Positions 23,500 through 32,288 of a stretch of DNA of 33,715 nt are shown here, piece by piece (position 1 is the first letter of the stretch; every line of letters begins with the position of its first letter). Position numbers and translations under genes: made by a program. Where the stretch lies: positions 1 through 33,715 of the forward strand of contig JAQIBG010000024.1 of assembly GCA_027859175.1 (NCBI GenBank), given 5' to 3'. The stretch is from Planctomycetota bacterium (GTDB lineage: Bacteria > Planctomycetota > UBA11346). The notes below the pieces were generated by a model. It had not been told where the DNA came from. It made no database searches and was given only the letters and a program-made list of their open reading frames with translations.

Positions 23500-24293
23500 T
23501 GGATCCTATCGCCGGCCTGGTTGCGATCAGTGATATGGTGGCTGGTGGTGCCTTGGTGTTTGTCCGGGTTGGCGGCATCTTTATGGCGGCACCAGTGGTG
23601 GGTGGTGGCTACGCGCCGATGCAGACCAAGGGCTTGATGACCCTCGCGGTGACGCTTGTGTTGCTACCAACGGTGGCGATTGATCAGGACATTATGGGCC
23701 AGGCCAATGGTTTGGCCTTCGTGCTCGCTTTGGCGCGTGAGTTTGCCCTGGGGCTTGCGATCGGATTCTTCCTCGACCTGTTTTTCCACGCGGTGCGTTT
23801 TGGCGGCGACCTGATTGGGCGCACGGCTGGCTACGCCGCGGCTGAAAGCTTCAACCCAGCTTCCGAGGTGATGTCGGGCCCGGTTGGCGATATGTTCCAT
23901 CTCGCCTTGGTGCTGCTGTTTTTCCTCACTGATACCCACCACGTTTTGTTTGCGGCTTTGGCACAGAGCTATGGCCTAGTGCCTCTGGGGGCTTTCACGG
24001 TGGGGCCCGAATTGGCGGAGGCCTCGGCCTATGCTAGCCAGCAAGTGTTCGAGGTCGGCATGGCCTTGGCCTTTCCGCTGATCATGGCTTTGATGGCGGT
24101 GACCATGGCTGAGGGCGTGATCGCGCGTGCGGTGCCGCAAATCAACATCCTCCATATCACCTTCGCCACCAAGATCGCCACCACCATGATCTTGCTCTAC
24201 GTGGGCCTGCCGGCCGCAATCGCCTTTCTGGGCGCGGTGCTGATCACCGCCCGGGAGACGCTGCTGCGCTTGCTGCCTTTGATGGCGGGCTGA
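23499..24293 (+). CDS. fliR: Flagellar export gate protein FliR
   Basis: The 264-residue membrane protein completes the FliPQR export gate. The start is GTG 23499, which shares one base with the fliQ stop (TAGTG) and puts the family-like MDPIAGLVAI at the N-terminus. A GTG at 23484 would add five residues. It has about six hydrophobic segments. Family marks include GGIFMAAPVVGG near the N-terminus, the RFGGDLIGRTAGYAAAESFNP region and INILHITFATKIATTMILLY near the C-terminus. The usual next genes, flhB and flhA, do not follow; a DUF349 gene does. The rest of the flagellar set must be elsewhere. Confidence 0.95.
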   Translation: MDPIAGLVAISDMVAGGALVFVRVGGIFMAAPVVGGGYAPMQTKGLMTLAVTLVLLPTVAIDQDIMGQANGLAFVLALAREFALGLAIGFFLDLFFHAVRFGGDLIGRTAGYAAAESFNPASEVMSGPVGDMFHLALVLLFFLTDTHHVLFAALAQSYGLVPLGAFTVGPELAEASAYASQQVFEVGMALAFPLIMALMAVTMAEGVIARAVPQINILHITFATKIATTMILLYVGLPAAIAFLGAVLITARETLLRLLPLMAG

Positions 24294-24374
24294 GGCGAGA
24301 GTTAGGGCCGAGAGATCAGCGCCAGCTGCCTAGCGCGGGCGAGCCCTTGACCTGTTGATCCCAGGCCGATCCTA

Positions 24375-24404
24375 CCCGGCTTTGCCGGGCTCCGAGGGAG
24401 CCCG
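24375..24404 (+). terminator. Two overlapping hairpins after fliR, possible terminator
   Basis: CCCGGC-TTT-GCCGGG (24375-24389) and CGGGCTCC-GAG-GGAGCCCG (24386-24404) are both perfect stems. They share the bases CGGG, so they cannot form together. The second is followed by GCTTTCG, with no good T run, so a classical terminator is doubtful. It may be a 3'-end hairpin of the fli transcript or an attenuator ahead of the DUF349 gene. Confidence 0.35.
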
Positions 24405-24433
24405 CTTTCGCATCGTCTGGTTTTGGAGCAATC

Positions 24434-26944
24434 ATGGGATTCTTAGGTTTACGTCGTTCGCCATTGAAGCATGCCGACCCGCGTCGTCGCGAGCAGGCCG
24501 TGCGCGACTTGCCAGTGGCCGAACAGGGCACCCTGGCTGAGATGGCCCTGGGCGACAGCGATGCTGGCGTGCGGGTGGCCGCGGCAGCCAAGGTGCGCGA
24601 AGCCGACCTCCTGGCCTTGATTGCCCGGCACAAAGACGAAGCGGTGGCCAAGATCGGCCGCAACCGCCTGGCCAACATCGCTACCGAGACGATCAAGACG
24701 CGCTCCCTTAAGGATGCCAAGATCCTGCTTGAGGCAGTGTCTGAGCAAAGTGCCCTGGTGAACATTGCGCTTGGCGCCGACAAAGACGACGTCCGCCAAG
24801 CCGCCTTCGAGCGCTTTCTCGCCCTGGGCGAGGTTGGCGACAAGTTCCTTGGCACCTTGGCGATTCAGGACCCGAGTGGCGCATTTGGCGCTGTAACGGT
24901 GGGCCGCATTGGCAAGCGTCAGGTCCTCAAAGACATCGCCAAGAATGCCAAGGCGGATTCGGTCAAGACGCTGGCCACCGAGCGCATTGCTGAGTTGGAT
25001 GCGGTTGCCAAGAAGCCTTCGCCAGAGAAGCAACGTCGGGCACGCGCCAAAGACTTGGCCGGCTTGGCCGAACGGGCCCAAGTGTTGGCTGTTTCCGAGC
25101 GTTGGGACGAGGTGGAGGCCGAGTTCGATCAGTTGCAGGCGCAGTATCAGGAAATCCTGGCAGAGTACCCTGAGATCGATCCCGACGACAGTTGTGAGGA
25201 CATCAGCGCCGCACTAACGCGTGGTCGCAGCAATTTCGTGTCGCGTCGTGATGAGGCCTTGGCTCGGGCGCGACAGCAGGGCGAGAACGCTGGCGCCAAG
25301 CGCGCCTTGTTGGACGCCTTCCCGGTAGAGGGTGACGATGATGCGATCGCCGAGTGGAGCGAACGCTACGCCGCCATTGGCGAGGCCGGTGACGACGAAC
25401 CAGCCTTGCTGCGGCGCCGTGCCGAAGCGATGAAAGAGCCGGTGCCGGAAGGGGCTGCCGTCTACGAGCGTGAAGCGCGCGAGCCAGTGGTGGTGGAGCT
25501 CGATGAGGCCGACCAAGCGGTACTCGACGAGGTCATGACTGAGGCCGAGCAACTGCGCGAGAGCACCGAATGGCGTGATGCCGATCAGCGCTTCAAGGAG
25601 CTCGACAAGGTGTGGCGGGTCAAGCTGGGCATGTTGGCCAGCAACGACCCACGCCGGGTTGCCTTCTTGGATTGCTACACCGGTTTCAAAGACCGCCGCC
25701 GCAGCGATCGCGAGTCGCGCAAGGAGCAGCAGGCAGACCGCATCGAACAAATGCGCGCCCTGGCTGTAGAGGCAGAACAGTTTGCCAGCCTTGAGCCGGC
25801 AGCCGACGCACTCGACGGGCATCTGACCAAGCTCAAGGCCCTGCAGGCCAAGTGGAAGGATGTTGGCAAGGCCTCTGGCGGCGAGGTGGGGCGCTTGCGC
25901 ACCGCTTTCCGCAGCGCCTGCGATAAGGCCTACGAGCCGATCAAGGCCATGCATGAAGCACGCGATTGGGAACGTTTTAATAATGTTCCCAAGGCTGAAG
26001 ATTTGATCGAGCGCGCAACGGCATTGCAAAGCGAGGAAGATCTCGCGGCCGCGCATGCAGGAATCAAAGACGTTCAGGCTGCCTGGAAGGGCATCGGCCA
26101 ACTGCCGCGTGAACGCAAAGACGAGTTGTGGCAGCAGTTCCGCACTGCGTGCGACGTGGTGTACGAGCGTTTGCAGCCGCTGTTCGCCCAGCGCGACGAA
26201 GAACGCAGCGCCAACTTCGCGAAGAAAGAAGAATTGGTATCTGAGCTCCAGGCGCTGCTCGATGCACCGACTATCGGCATGCCTGGTAGCCAGGCCGACA
26301 AAGACGCGATGCAGGGCAAGGCCGACAAGATCAAAGCGATGCAGGATCGCTGGAAGGAAATCGGCCCGGTTCCGCGCGAGCAAGACAAAGACCTGTGGCA
26401 GCGCTACAAGGGCCTGCTCGACCGTTTCTACGCGTCGCGCCGCGAACACTACAAGGTCCTTGATCAGGAGCGCGTTGAGAACCTGAATGAGAAGTTGGCT
26501 TTGATCGTGTCGGTTGATGAGTTGGCCGAAGACGTGGGGCGCTTTGCTGAAGGCCAAGCGATTGGCAAGAAGTCGGAGCCCGACTTTCTGCGCGAGGTCA
26601 AAGACATTCAACGCCGCTGGCGCGAAATCGGCCATGTGCCGCGCGATCGTTTTGATGAAGTGCGCGACCGCTTCAAGGCCTCATGCGACAAGATCTACCA
26701 AGCCCTCGAGCCCTGGTTCGAAAAGCAAGATGCCGAACGGCAGAACAACCTCGAACGCAAGGAAGCCCTGATCAAGGAACTCGAAGAGTTGCTAGAAGAA
26801 GAGCACCCCGAATGGTTCAAGGACGACGTCAAACGAATCCAGAACGATTGGCGCGAAGCCGGCCAAGTCCCGCGCAAAGACATGGACATCAACGAGAAGT
26901 TCCAGGACCTCTGCGATAAAATCTTTAATAAGCAGCCTGACTGA
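24434..26944 (+). CDS. Large DUF349-repeat protein with HEAT-like N-terminus
   Basis: This 836-residue cytoplasmic protein is built of helices. Residues about 10-170 look like HEAT/ARM-type helical pairs (LADMALG-like repeats with GVRVAAAAKVRE). The C-terminal two thirds carries a series of DUF349 repeats recognisable by W-(K/R)-x-(I/V)-G and a following FRxxCDxxY pattern: near residues 390 (degenerate), 472, 549, 638, 728 and 805. DUF349 repeats are found in several bacterial groups, and no function is agreed for them. There is no signal peptide or membrane helix. ATG 24434 follows a hairpin-rich leader. The last codons (KQPD and stop) lie inside the first copy of the tandem element downstream. 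Confidence 0.88.
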   Translation: MGFLGLRRSPLKHADPRRREQAVRDLPVAEQGTLAEMALGDSDAGVRVAAAAKVREADLLALIARHKDEAVAKIGRNRLANIATETIKTRSLKDAKILLEAVSEQSALVNIALGADKDDVRQAAFERFLALGEVGDKFLGTLAIQDPSGAFGAVTVGRIGKRQVLKDIAKNAKADSVKTLATERIAELDAVAKKPSPEKQRRARAKDLAGLAERAQVLAVSERWDEVEAEFDQLQAQYQEILAEYPEIDPDDSCEDISAALTRGRSNFVSRRDEALARARQQGENAGAKRALLDAFPVEGDDDAIAEWSERYAAIGEAGDDEPALLRRRAEAMKEPVPEGAAVYEREAREPVVVELDEADQAVLDEVMTEAEQLRESTEWRDADQRFKELDKVWRVKLGMLASNDPRRVAFLDCYTGFKDRRRSDRESRKEQQADRIEQMRALAVEAEQFASLEPAADALDGHLTKLKALQAKWKDVGKASGGEVGRLRTAFRSACDKAYEPIKAMHEARDWERFNNVPKAEDLIERATALQSEEDLAAAHAGIKDVQAAWKGIGQLPRERKDELWQQFRTACDVVYERLQPLFAQRDEERSANFAKKEELVSELQALLDAPTIGMPGSQADKDAMQGKADKIKAMQDRWKEIGPVPREQDKDLWQRYKGLLDRFYASRREHYKVLDQERVENLNEKLALIVSVDELAEDVGRFAEGQAIGKKSEPDFLREVKDIQRRWREIGHVPRDRFDEVRDRFKASCDKIYQALEPWFEKQDAERQNNLERKEALIKELEELLEEEHPEWFKDDVKRIQNDWREAGQVPRKDMDINEKFQDLCDKIFNKQPD

Positions 26945-27148
26945 CGGGCGAGGGGGATTAGCAGGAGGGAGTTGAGGGAGTTGAGGTCCGAGTGAGTGAC
27001 GTCGATTCTTCAGGTTCCTCCTGCTGACGGTCTTTCACGTGCTTTGCGGGCGGAATCGTCGCACTCGGGCACGTAGCGATCTCGTCGCAATCGCGCCCCT
27101 TATCACCCTCACTCGGACCTCGACTCTCCTCGACTTCTCCTGCTACAC
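26932..27148 (+). repeat. Tandem 217-bp unit, copy 1
   Basis: The unit begins with the last bases of the DUF349 gene (GCAGCCTGACTGA) and runs for 217 bp before the same sequence starts again at 27149. The copies differ at only a few positions, such as GTGACGTC versus GTGAGGTC. Inside it, 26961-27143 is an inverted-repeat element with arms of about 40 bp. Together with copy 2 it fills the gap between two convergent genes. Confidence 0.95.
26961..27143. mobile_element. MITE-like inverted-repeat element, copy 1
   Basis: The left end GCAGGAGGGAGTTGAGGG... and the right end ...CTCCTGC are imperfect inverted repeats of about 40 bp containing GAGGTCCGAGTGAGTGA-like and TCACTCGGACCTC sequences. There is no coding frame inside. 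The arms are more diverged than in copy 2. A transposase-less element or a large REP-type hairpin both fit; mobility is not shown. Confidence 0.6.
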
Positions 27149-27362
27149 GCAGCCTGACTGACGGGCGAGGGGGATTAGCAGGAGGGAGTTGAGGGAGTTG
27201 AGGTCCGAGTGAGTGAGGTCGATTCTTCAGGTTTCTCCTGCTGACGGTCTTTCACGTGCTTTGCGGGCGGAATCGTCGCACTCGGGCACGTAGCGATCTC
27301 GTCGCAATCGCGCCCCTTATCACTCACTCGGACCTCGACTCTCCTCAACTCCCTCCTGCGAA
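27149..27362 (+). repeat. Tandem 217-bp unit, copy 2
   Basis: This copy repeats the DUF349 gene end, then the spacer ACGGGCGAGGGGGATTA, then the element. The match stops just after CTCCTGC, where copy 1 goes into TACAC and copy 2 into GAATC. Because the unit includes bases of the gene end, the duplication happened after the element had landed behind the gene. Confidence 0.95.
27178..27359. mobile_element. MITE-like inverted-repeat element, copy 2
   Basis: The left arm (27178-27216) and right arm (27320-27359) are about 40-bp inverted repeats with only a few mismatches, a better match than in copy 1. As RNA it would fold into a long hairpin and could end transcripts from both convergent neighbours. 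Confidence 0.65.
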
Positions 27363-27376
27363 TCCTAACTCTCAGC

Positions 27377-30300
27377 TCACTCCCAAGGCACGGTGGTGGT
27401 GCTGGGGGTGCCGGTGACGCGGTCGAGTTTGAACGCGGTGTCGGGGTCGAGGGGGCCGATGGGCAAGAGGATATCGCCGCTAGCGTCGCTGCGGAGGACG
27501 GCATCGGCGGTGGCGGTGCCGGTGGTGCAGTTGAAGCGGGTGATGCGCCAGGCGGTGTCGGCGGCGCCGGTGCGGATGCGGGCGGTGCCGCCGTTTTTCA
27601 GCGCGGAGAGGTTGGGGCGGCGTGAGGCTCCTACGCGCCAGGCGTAGTAACGGTGTTGGTCGGTGCCGGCCATGCCGAGCATGCGCGCTGAGGCGCCCTC
27701 CACGACCACGTTGCGCGTGCGGAAGTTGTGACCGCGTGGATCTTCATCGGCGGTGAACGCGGCTACTGCGGCGTAGGCGTCCCAGGTGTCGGTGGCGTCG
27801 AGCCAGAGCCACCACCAGAAGCCGACATTGCCGCCGTAGGGGGTGACGGCTTGCATCCACACCCCGGTGCGCAATTCGGCGCGTAACAGGGCGTCGCTCT
27901 TCTCCATCCAGTGGCCACCCCATTCACCAATCATGGTCGGCCGGTTGAGCGTCCACGGCGGGAATTTCTGATCGAGGTAGACCTGCAATGCAAGGTCGAG
28001 GCGGCGGCTTTGCCCGGCGATTTGCGTGAAGCCGGTGTAGGCGTTGGAATTGGCGAAGGCCAATCGTTTGGTTTCGCGCCACAGGCGGCCAGCCCGCCAC
28101 GGGTGGCTGAAGTGAACGCTGACTGGGCGGGCGGTGGTGTCGAGTTGTTCGAGCAGATCGAGGCTGCGATTGATCCAGCGTTCGGTGGTAACGCTGTGGC
28201 CGTTGTCTTCATCGCGGTAGGCCTCGTCCCACCAGGCGCCGGTGAATTCCATCTCTGAGCTGAGCACCCAGGCCATGAGGTGGCTGTTGTGACCCCAGCG
28301 GGCCACCGTGTAGCGCAGGCGCTTGCGGTGCGCGTTCCAGGCAACTTCGCTGGTGAAGAAGTCTTTGGCGCGCTGGGCAGGGCCGCCCTGGCGGCCATTG
28401 TAAGGACTGTCGGCCCATTGACTGTCAACGCGCGGCGCCGTCATGCCGTGGTTTTGCAGTTCGAGCTGCACATAAACCTTATGCTTACGTGCCATCGCCA
28501 TGACGCGATCAAGTTGGGCGGCATGGATTTGGTTATACCAAGTGAGACCGCCGAAGCCGTCCCAAGCGCGGGTCCACTCGATGCCACACCACCACGGGGC
28601 CATCCATACGCGGGCATAATTCATGCCGTGCTGGTGCATCACATCAAACCAGTGTTCGTACGCGACGGTGCCCTGATGTTCCCAGTGAATCGAACGCAGA
28701 GGGCTGCCAGCGTCTTCCAGTGCGCCGTCTTGGCGTTCGTCACCAGGCGATCGCAAATTGATGCCGATGGGGTAGAACCAACTGCCATCGCTGCGTTCCC
28801 AGTAGCGCGGATCCTTGCTGGCTCGAATCGGTAGCAAGGCATCGCGTTTGGCGGGCTCAACGTTGAGGGCTTGCCAGGTGGATTCCTTCTCAAGCCAGGT
28901 GCCGCGATACTCGAAGCGGGCTTTGATGCGCCAGCGCCAGGTGCCGGGCGTGGGCGGCGCGAAGTGCCAGCGCCATTCGCCCTCATCACTGCGCGTGGCA
29001 CGTTCGATGCCTTTGGCATCGGGTGCAAAGCTGACGGCTTCGTACCAGTAGGCTGGATGAACAGTAACGGTGCCTTCCGGACTTTCGATTTCGCCAACCA
29101 CGTCGATCATGTCGGGGTCGTAAGGATTGGCGCTGCGCTGGTTGAGATCAAAGGAAACGTCGAGGGTTTCAAAACAACTCAGCCGCGTGGTGCTGGCGTC
29201 GAGATCGAGAATTTTCAAGGCAGGGAAGGGCTCGGCCGGCCAGCCAAAGCGCATGAAGCGATCGAGCCGCACCGTGCTGTCAGGGCTGAGTTGATGGCCG
29301 TAGCCTTGGATTCCTATATGACGGATACGGCGGCGTTGGGTGCCATCCCAGGGCGTGGTGTGGCCTACCGGTTGCCAGGTGGCGTAGGGGCTGAAGTCGA
29401 TACCGACGCTGCACCACGGGGCATTGGCGGCAATCAGGTCGAGCCGTTGTTGGTACCAGCGATGTTGTTCATCGGTTACCCAGGCGAACAGTTGCAGCGC
29501 GCCAGATTTAGCCGTGAGTTGAACGTCAAATTCGAGCCGATCGAGATTGAACACGTTGGCGTCTAAGCTGCGGACCAAGTCGAGAACGGCGGGCCGGTCA
29601 TCGGCGCAGGTGACGCGTAGGGCGGCGCGGTTGGAACTCGCCTCGCCTTGTTCGCGCACCGCTGCCTGCCCACTGAGCGAGGCGAAGCCGTCGGTGTGGT
29701 TTTCAAAGTCAAGCCACGGGCGTTCGTCGCGACGGCGCGGGTCGTAAGGCACTGCCTGAGGATGATCGATGATCAGCGGGCGCGGGTCGTCGCGTAGTAA
29801 GTCGCGCACGGAGGTGATCAGTTGGGTCAGGGCGCGGCGGTCGTCTTCGCCGGTGGCAGGCACCTTACACGATACGCGCCATTGCTGCAGGCTGGGTGCG
29901 GCGCGGCAGCGGGCGACTACGTTGCGGGCGTGCCACAGCAGGTCGGCGTGGGCATCACTGTTGGCGTACAAGTCAGAGGGCCAGGTCCAGCCGCCCTTGA
30001 CGCTGACATGCCAGGGGCTGAGTCCGAAGCGGAAGCTGCCGTGCTCTTCAAATAGGGATTGCGGCAGCAGGTCTATGGCGGTGGCGCCGGCAGCAACGGC
30101 AGCGTCGAGCGCGGCGGCTGGTTGATGCGCGAGCAGGGCAGTGCCGCGATAGTGAGTCCAATCGGCGCGCCAAATCAGGAACGGGGCCAGGGCAGGTTCG
30201 GCGTTGACCTCCTGCCGTTCGGCATCGTCACCGGGTTTGGCGACCACCAGTTGGCCGTGACGGCTGGGGGTGGCGCGGGTCAGTGGAGCCACGCCCGTTG

Positions 30301-31054
30301 CCAGCGGCGCACCTGGTACCGTGCGCAGCGCTGGCATCGGGGGTGAAGTCCAGGTTTCGGTGCGCAGGCGCCAACCGCTGGCGATGACCTCGTCTGGGCG
30401 CAGGCGCACGCACCACATGCTCGGGCCACGGATGTGAACGCGGCCGAGTTGCGGTGCCAGCCGCCGTTGTGGGAAGGCCGGAATCGAGCCACCGTCGGCG
30501 CGCACGAGGTCGACACGCCTGGGGTCGTCGCCCTGTACGCCGAGTAGTCTGACTTGGAGTTCGCGCCAGGGGCCGCGGTCTTGAACGCCGCCGCCGAGCA
30601 CCTGGATCCGAGGTTCACTCTCCGTGGTGCCCTGCTCGAGCTGCACGCGGCCGGTCAGATGGCCTACTTTGGAGGCGATGCCAAAGCTGCGGACCCACAG
30701 CTCTTGAGCGCCGGCTAGGGCGTCGTCATCGAGCAGACCATCGGGGCCGCTCCAGGCTTCAGGGCTGAAGCGAATGCTCAGCTTGCCGGTGCGCTCGGGA
30801 TCGGCCGGCAGCGGCATGGCGGTGGCAAAAAACCGGCCGTCGTTGGTGACCAGGCAACACTCGAGCCAGGCGAGCTGGCTGAGCTGGGACCAGTCGGCCT
30901 CAAGCACGATTCGGTCGCCCATGTTGACCGCAATGGGATCGAGGGCGAAGGCCTGCTTGGTGTCGGGTTCGACATACAGATCGAGTGGCCAGTGCACGGC
31001 AGCGGCGGCAGACCAAGTCGTGAAAAAGATGAGCAGAGCGAGGCGCAACAACAT
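27377..31054 (-). CDS. Large secreted multidomain glycoside hydrolase (DUF5060 + GH-A barrel)
   Basis: From ATG 31054 the protein has 1225 residues. ATG 31093 and GTG 31126 are alternatives; I prefer 31054 because it gives a compact signal peptide (LLRLALLIFFTTWSAAAA). The N-terminal part (about 20-280) is beta-rich and unassigned. About 290-435 has short barrel-like pieces (FLIWRADWTHY, AAGATAIDLLPQ). About 445-610 resembles a carbohydrate-binding beta-sandwich. A DUF5060-like domain (about 620-735) precedes the TIM barrel (about 740-1110). The barrel has GMNYARVWMAPWW, the likely acid/base Glu in LSSEMEF (934/936) and the likely nucleophile Glu1044 in MIGEWGGHW. A beta-rich tail ends the protein. 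It probably cleaves an external polysaccharide; the substrate is unknown. It lies 68 bases after the MlaF-like gene on the same strand. Confidence 0.85.
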   Translation of the reverse strand: MLLRLALLIFFTTWSAAAAVHWPLDLYVEPDTKQAFALDPIAVNMGDRIVLEADWSQLSQLAWLECCLVTNDGRFFATAMPLPADPERTGKLSIRFSPEAWSGPDGLLDDDALAGAQELWVRSFGIASKVGHLTGRVQLEQGTTESEPRIQVLGGGVQDRGPWRELQVRLLGVQGDDPRRVDLVRADGGSIPAFPQRRLAPQLGRVHIRGPSMWCVRLRPDEVIASGWRLRTETWTSPPMPALRTVPGAPLATGVAPLTRATPSRHGQLVVAKPGDDAERQEVNAEPALAPFLIWRADWTHYRGTALLAHQPAAALDAAVAAGATAIDLLPQSLFEEHGSFRFGLSPWHVSVKGGWTWPSDLYANSDAHADLLWHARNVVARCRAAPSLQQWRVSCKVPATGEDDRRALTQLITSVRDLLRDDPRPLIIDHPQAVPYDPRRRDERPWLDFENHTDGFASLSGQAAVREQGEASSNRAALRVTCADDRPAVLDLVRSLDANVFNLDRLEFDVQLTAKSGALQLFAWVTDEQHRWYQQRLDLIAANAPWCSVGIDFSPYATWQPVGHTTPWDGTQRRRIRHIGIQGYGHQLSPDSTVRLDRFMRFGWPAEPFPALKILDLDASTTRLSCFETLDVSFDLNQRSANPYDPDMIDVVGEIESPEGTVTVHPAYWYEAVSFAPDAKGIERATRSDEGEWRWHFAPPTPGTWRWRIKARFEYRGTWLEKESTWQALNVEPAKRDALLPIRASKDPRYWERSDGSWFYPIGINLRSPGDERQDGALEDAGSPLRSIHWEHQGTVAYEHWFDVMHQHGMNYARVWMAPWWCGIEWTRAWDGFGGLTWYNQIHAAQLDRVMAMARKHKVYVQLELQNHGMTAPRVDSQWADSPYNGRQGGPAQRAKDFFTSEVAWNAHRKRLRYTVARWGHNSHLMAWVLSSEMEFTGAWWDEAYRDEDNGHSVTTERWINRSLDLLEQLDTTARPVSVHFSHPWRAGRLWRETKRLAFANSNAYTGFTQIAGQSRRLDLALQVYLDQKFPPWTLNRPTMIGEWGGHWMEKSDALLRAELRTGVWMQAVTPYGGNVGFWWWLWLDATDTWDAYAAVAAFTADEDPRGHNFRTRNVVVEGASARMLGMAGTDQHRYYAWRVGASRRPNLSALKNGGTARIRTGAADTAWRITRFNCTTGTATADAVLRSDASGDILLPIGPLDPDTAFKLDRVTGTPSTTTVPWE

Positions 31055-31122
31055 GGATGTCGGTTGTACGCCTTGAGTGGGCGCGGCGTTCATCGGAACG
31101 TGGGGCACGGTAGCAATGGCAC

Positions 31123-32277
31123 TCACTCGGGGGGGTCGTCCAGTTCGATGTCTTCTACTTCGGCTGAGCGGGTTTCGCCGAAGCGTGCGCGACGCACCGG
31201 TGGGGCCATCTTAGAAATTCGCGAAGGGCCTGATTCGGCGGCGGCGTCTTCGGTGCTGTTGCGGCGCTCATCAAGGGTTGAGGCACGGCGTGAGTCGTCG
31301 TTTGAAACGGTTGAGGCGCGGCGTGAGTCGTCGTCGGATTCGCTGTCGCGGCGGCGATTGCGAATCTCCTGGGGCAGCCGATGCGAGCCGCTGGCGCGAC
31401 GCTGGTCGGCGGGTGGGATGGCGCTTTGCTCGCCCGAATTTTCGCCGCGCACCGCAACCCGTTTGCCCGACAGGTTGGCTTGGCGCGAGAACCGTGAGTT
31501 GGCCATCGCGAAGGCGCCCGAGTCTATCTGCTCGCCTTCGAGCGCTCGCCCGGCGATGAAGTGCTGTACCCAGGGGAGTTCGCTCGATTCAATCTGCTGG
31601 GGGGTGCCCTGCGCCACGATGCGGCCCTGGTCGAGCATGATGATGCGGTCGGCGATGGTGAAGGCGCTCTTGATATCGTGAGTCACCACAACCGAGGTGA
31701 CGCCGAGCGCCGAGCGCAGGCGCAGGATGATCTGATTGATGACGTCGGTGGTGAGCGGGTCGAGGCCCGAGGTGGGCTCGTCGTACAGGACCACTTCAGG
31801 CAGGTCGATGATGGCGCGCGCCAACGACACACGCTTTTGCATACCGCCAGACAGGTCGGGCGGCATCTGATGAATGGTGTGGGCTAGGCCCACCATACTC
31901 AGGCGTTCGCGGACCCGACGCTCGATCTCGCTGTCTTCCACGCGGCTCTGGTAGAGGGGGAAACCTACGTTTTCTAAGATGCTGAGGCTGTCGAACAGGG
32001 CGCCGCCTTGGAACACGTAGCCCAGCCGGCGGCGCAGCGTGAGCTGCTCCTTCTTCGTCAGCGTGTGGATCTCATGGCCGAACACCGAGGCGCGTCCGGT
32101 GGAGGGGGTCATGAGGCCGATGATCAGCTTGAGAGTCACGCTCTTGCCGGTGCCGGAGCGCCCCAGGATGACCACAGTTTCGCCCCGTTCGACGCTGAAG
32201 CTAACGCCCTTAAGCACCTCACGGTTGCCAAAGGACTTGGACACATTCTCCACGACGATCACCGGATCATCCGCCAT
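31123..32277 (-). CDS. mlaF: MlaF-like ABC transporter ATPase with RRxS/T-repeat tail
   Basis: The protein has 384 residues. The first 245 or so are a complete ABC ATPase of the Mla/Mce lipid-transport type: Walker A GRSGTGKS (39-46), FQGGALFDSLSILENVGFPL (89-108, characteristic of this group), signature LSGGM (142-146), Walker B VVLYDE (162-167) and H-loop His200. MlaF drives lipid movement between the two membranes with MlaE and MlaD. Neither of these is next to it here. The last 135 residues are an unusual charged tail with two near-identical 11-residue units (DDSRRASTVSN, DDSRRASTLDE) and further RRAS and RRNST sites. RRxS/T is a classic basophilic Ser/Thr kinase target, which is notable beside the two kinases in this window. 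Known MlaF proteins are about 270 residues, so the tail is extra. It is divergent from the GDPD gene. Confidence 0.9.
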   Translation of the reverse strand: MADDPVIVVENVSKSFGNREVLKGVSFSVERGETVVILGRSGTGKSVTLKLIIGLMTPSTGRASVFGHEIHTLTKKEQLTLRRRLGYVFQGGALFDSLSILENVGFPLYQSRVEDSEIERRVRERLSMVGLAHTIHQMPPDLSGGMQKRVSLARAIIDLPEVVLYDEPTSGLDPLTTDVINQIILRLRSALGVTSVVVTHDIKSAFTIADRIIMLDQGRIVAQGTPQQIESSELPWVQHFIAGRALEGEQIDSGAFAMANSRFSRQANLSGKRVAVRGENSGEQSAIPPADQRRASGSHRLPQEIRNRRRDSESDDDSRRASTVSNDDSRRASTLDERRNSTEDAAAESGPSRISKMAPPVRRARFGETRSAEVEDIELDDPPE

Positions 32278-32288
32278 CGCCTGACCCT

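Noticed and set aside
25214-26635. Open frame of 473 codons antisense to the DUF349 gene
   Set aside because: It mirrors the repeated DUF349 coding sequence, and the sense strand clearly encodes the repeats.
26932-27362. CRISPR array
   Set aside because: There are only two long, nearly identical 217-bp units with internal inverted repeats. No short repeats with unique spacers are present and no cas genes are nearby.
27175-27504. Open frame of 109 codons on the minus strand
   Set aside because: It runs across the tandem element and the end of the hydrolase gene and has a low-complexity Ser/Pro product, so it is probably spurious.
31123-31126. GTG 31126 as start of the secreted hydrolase, overlapping the MlaF-like stop
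   Set aside because: The overlap is tempting, but it adds 24 residues before the signal peptide and no ribosome-binding site precedes it. It remains possible.
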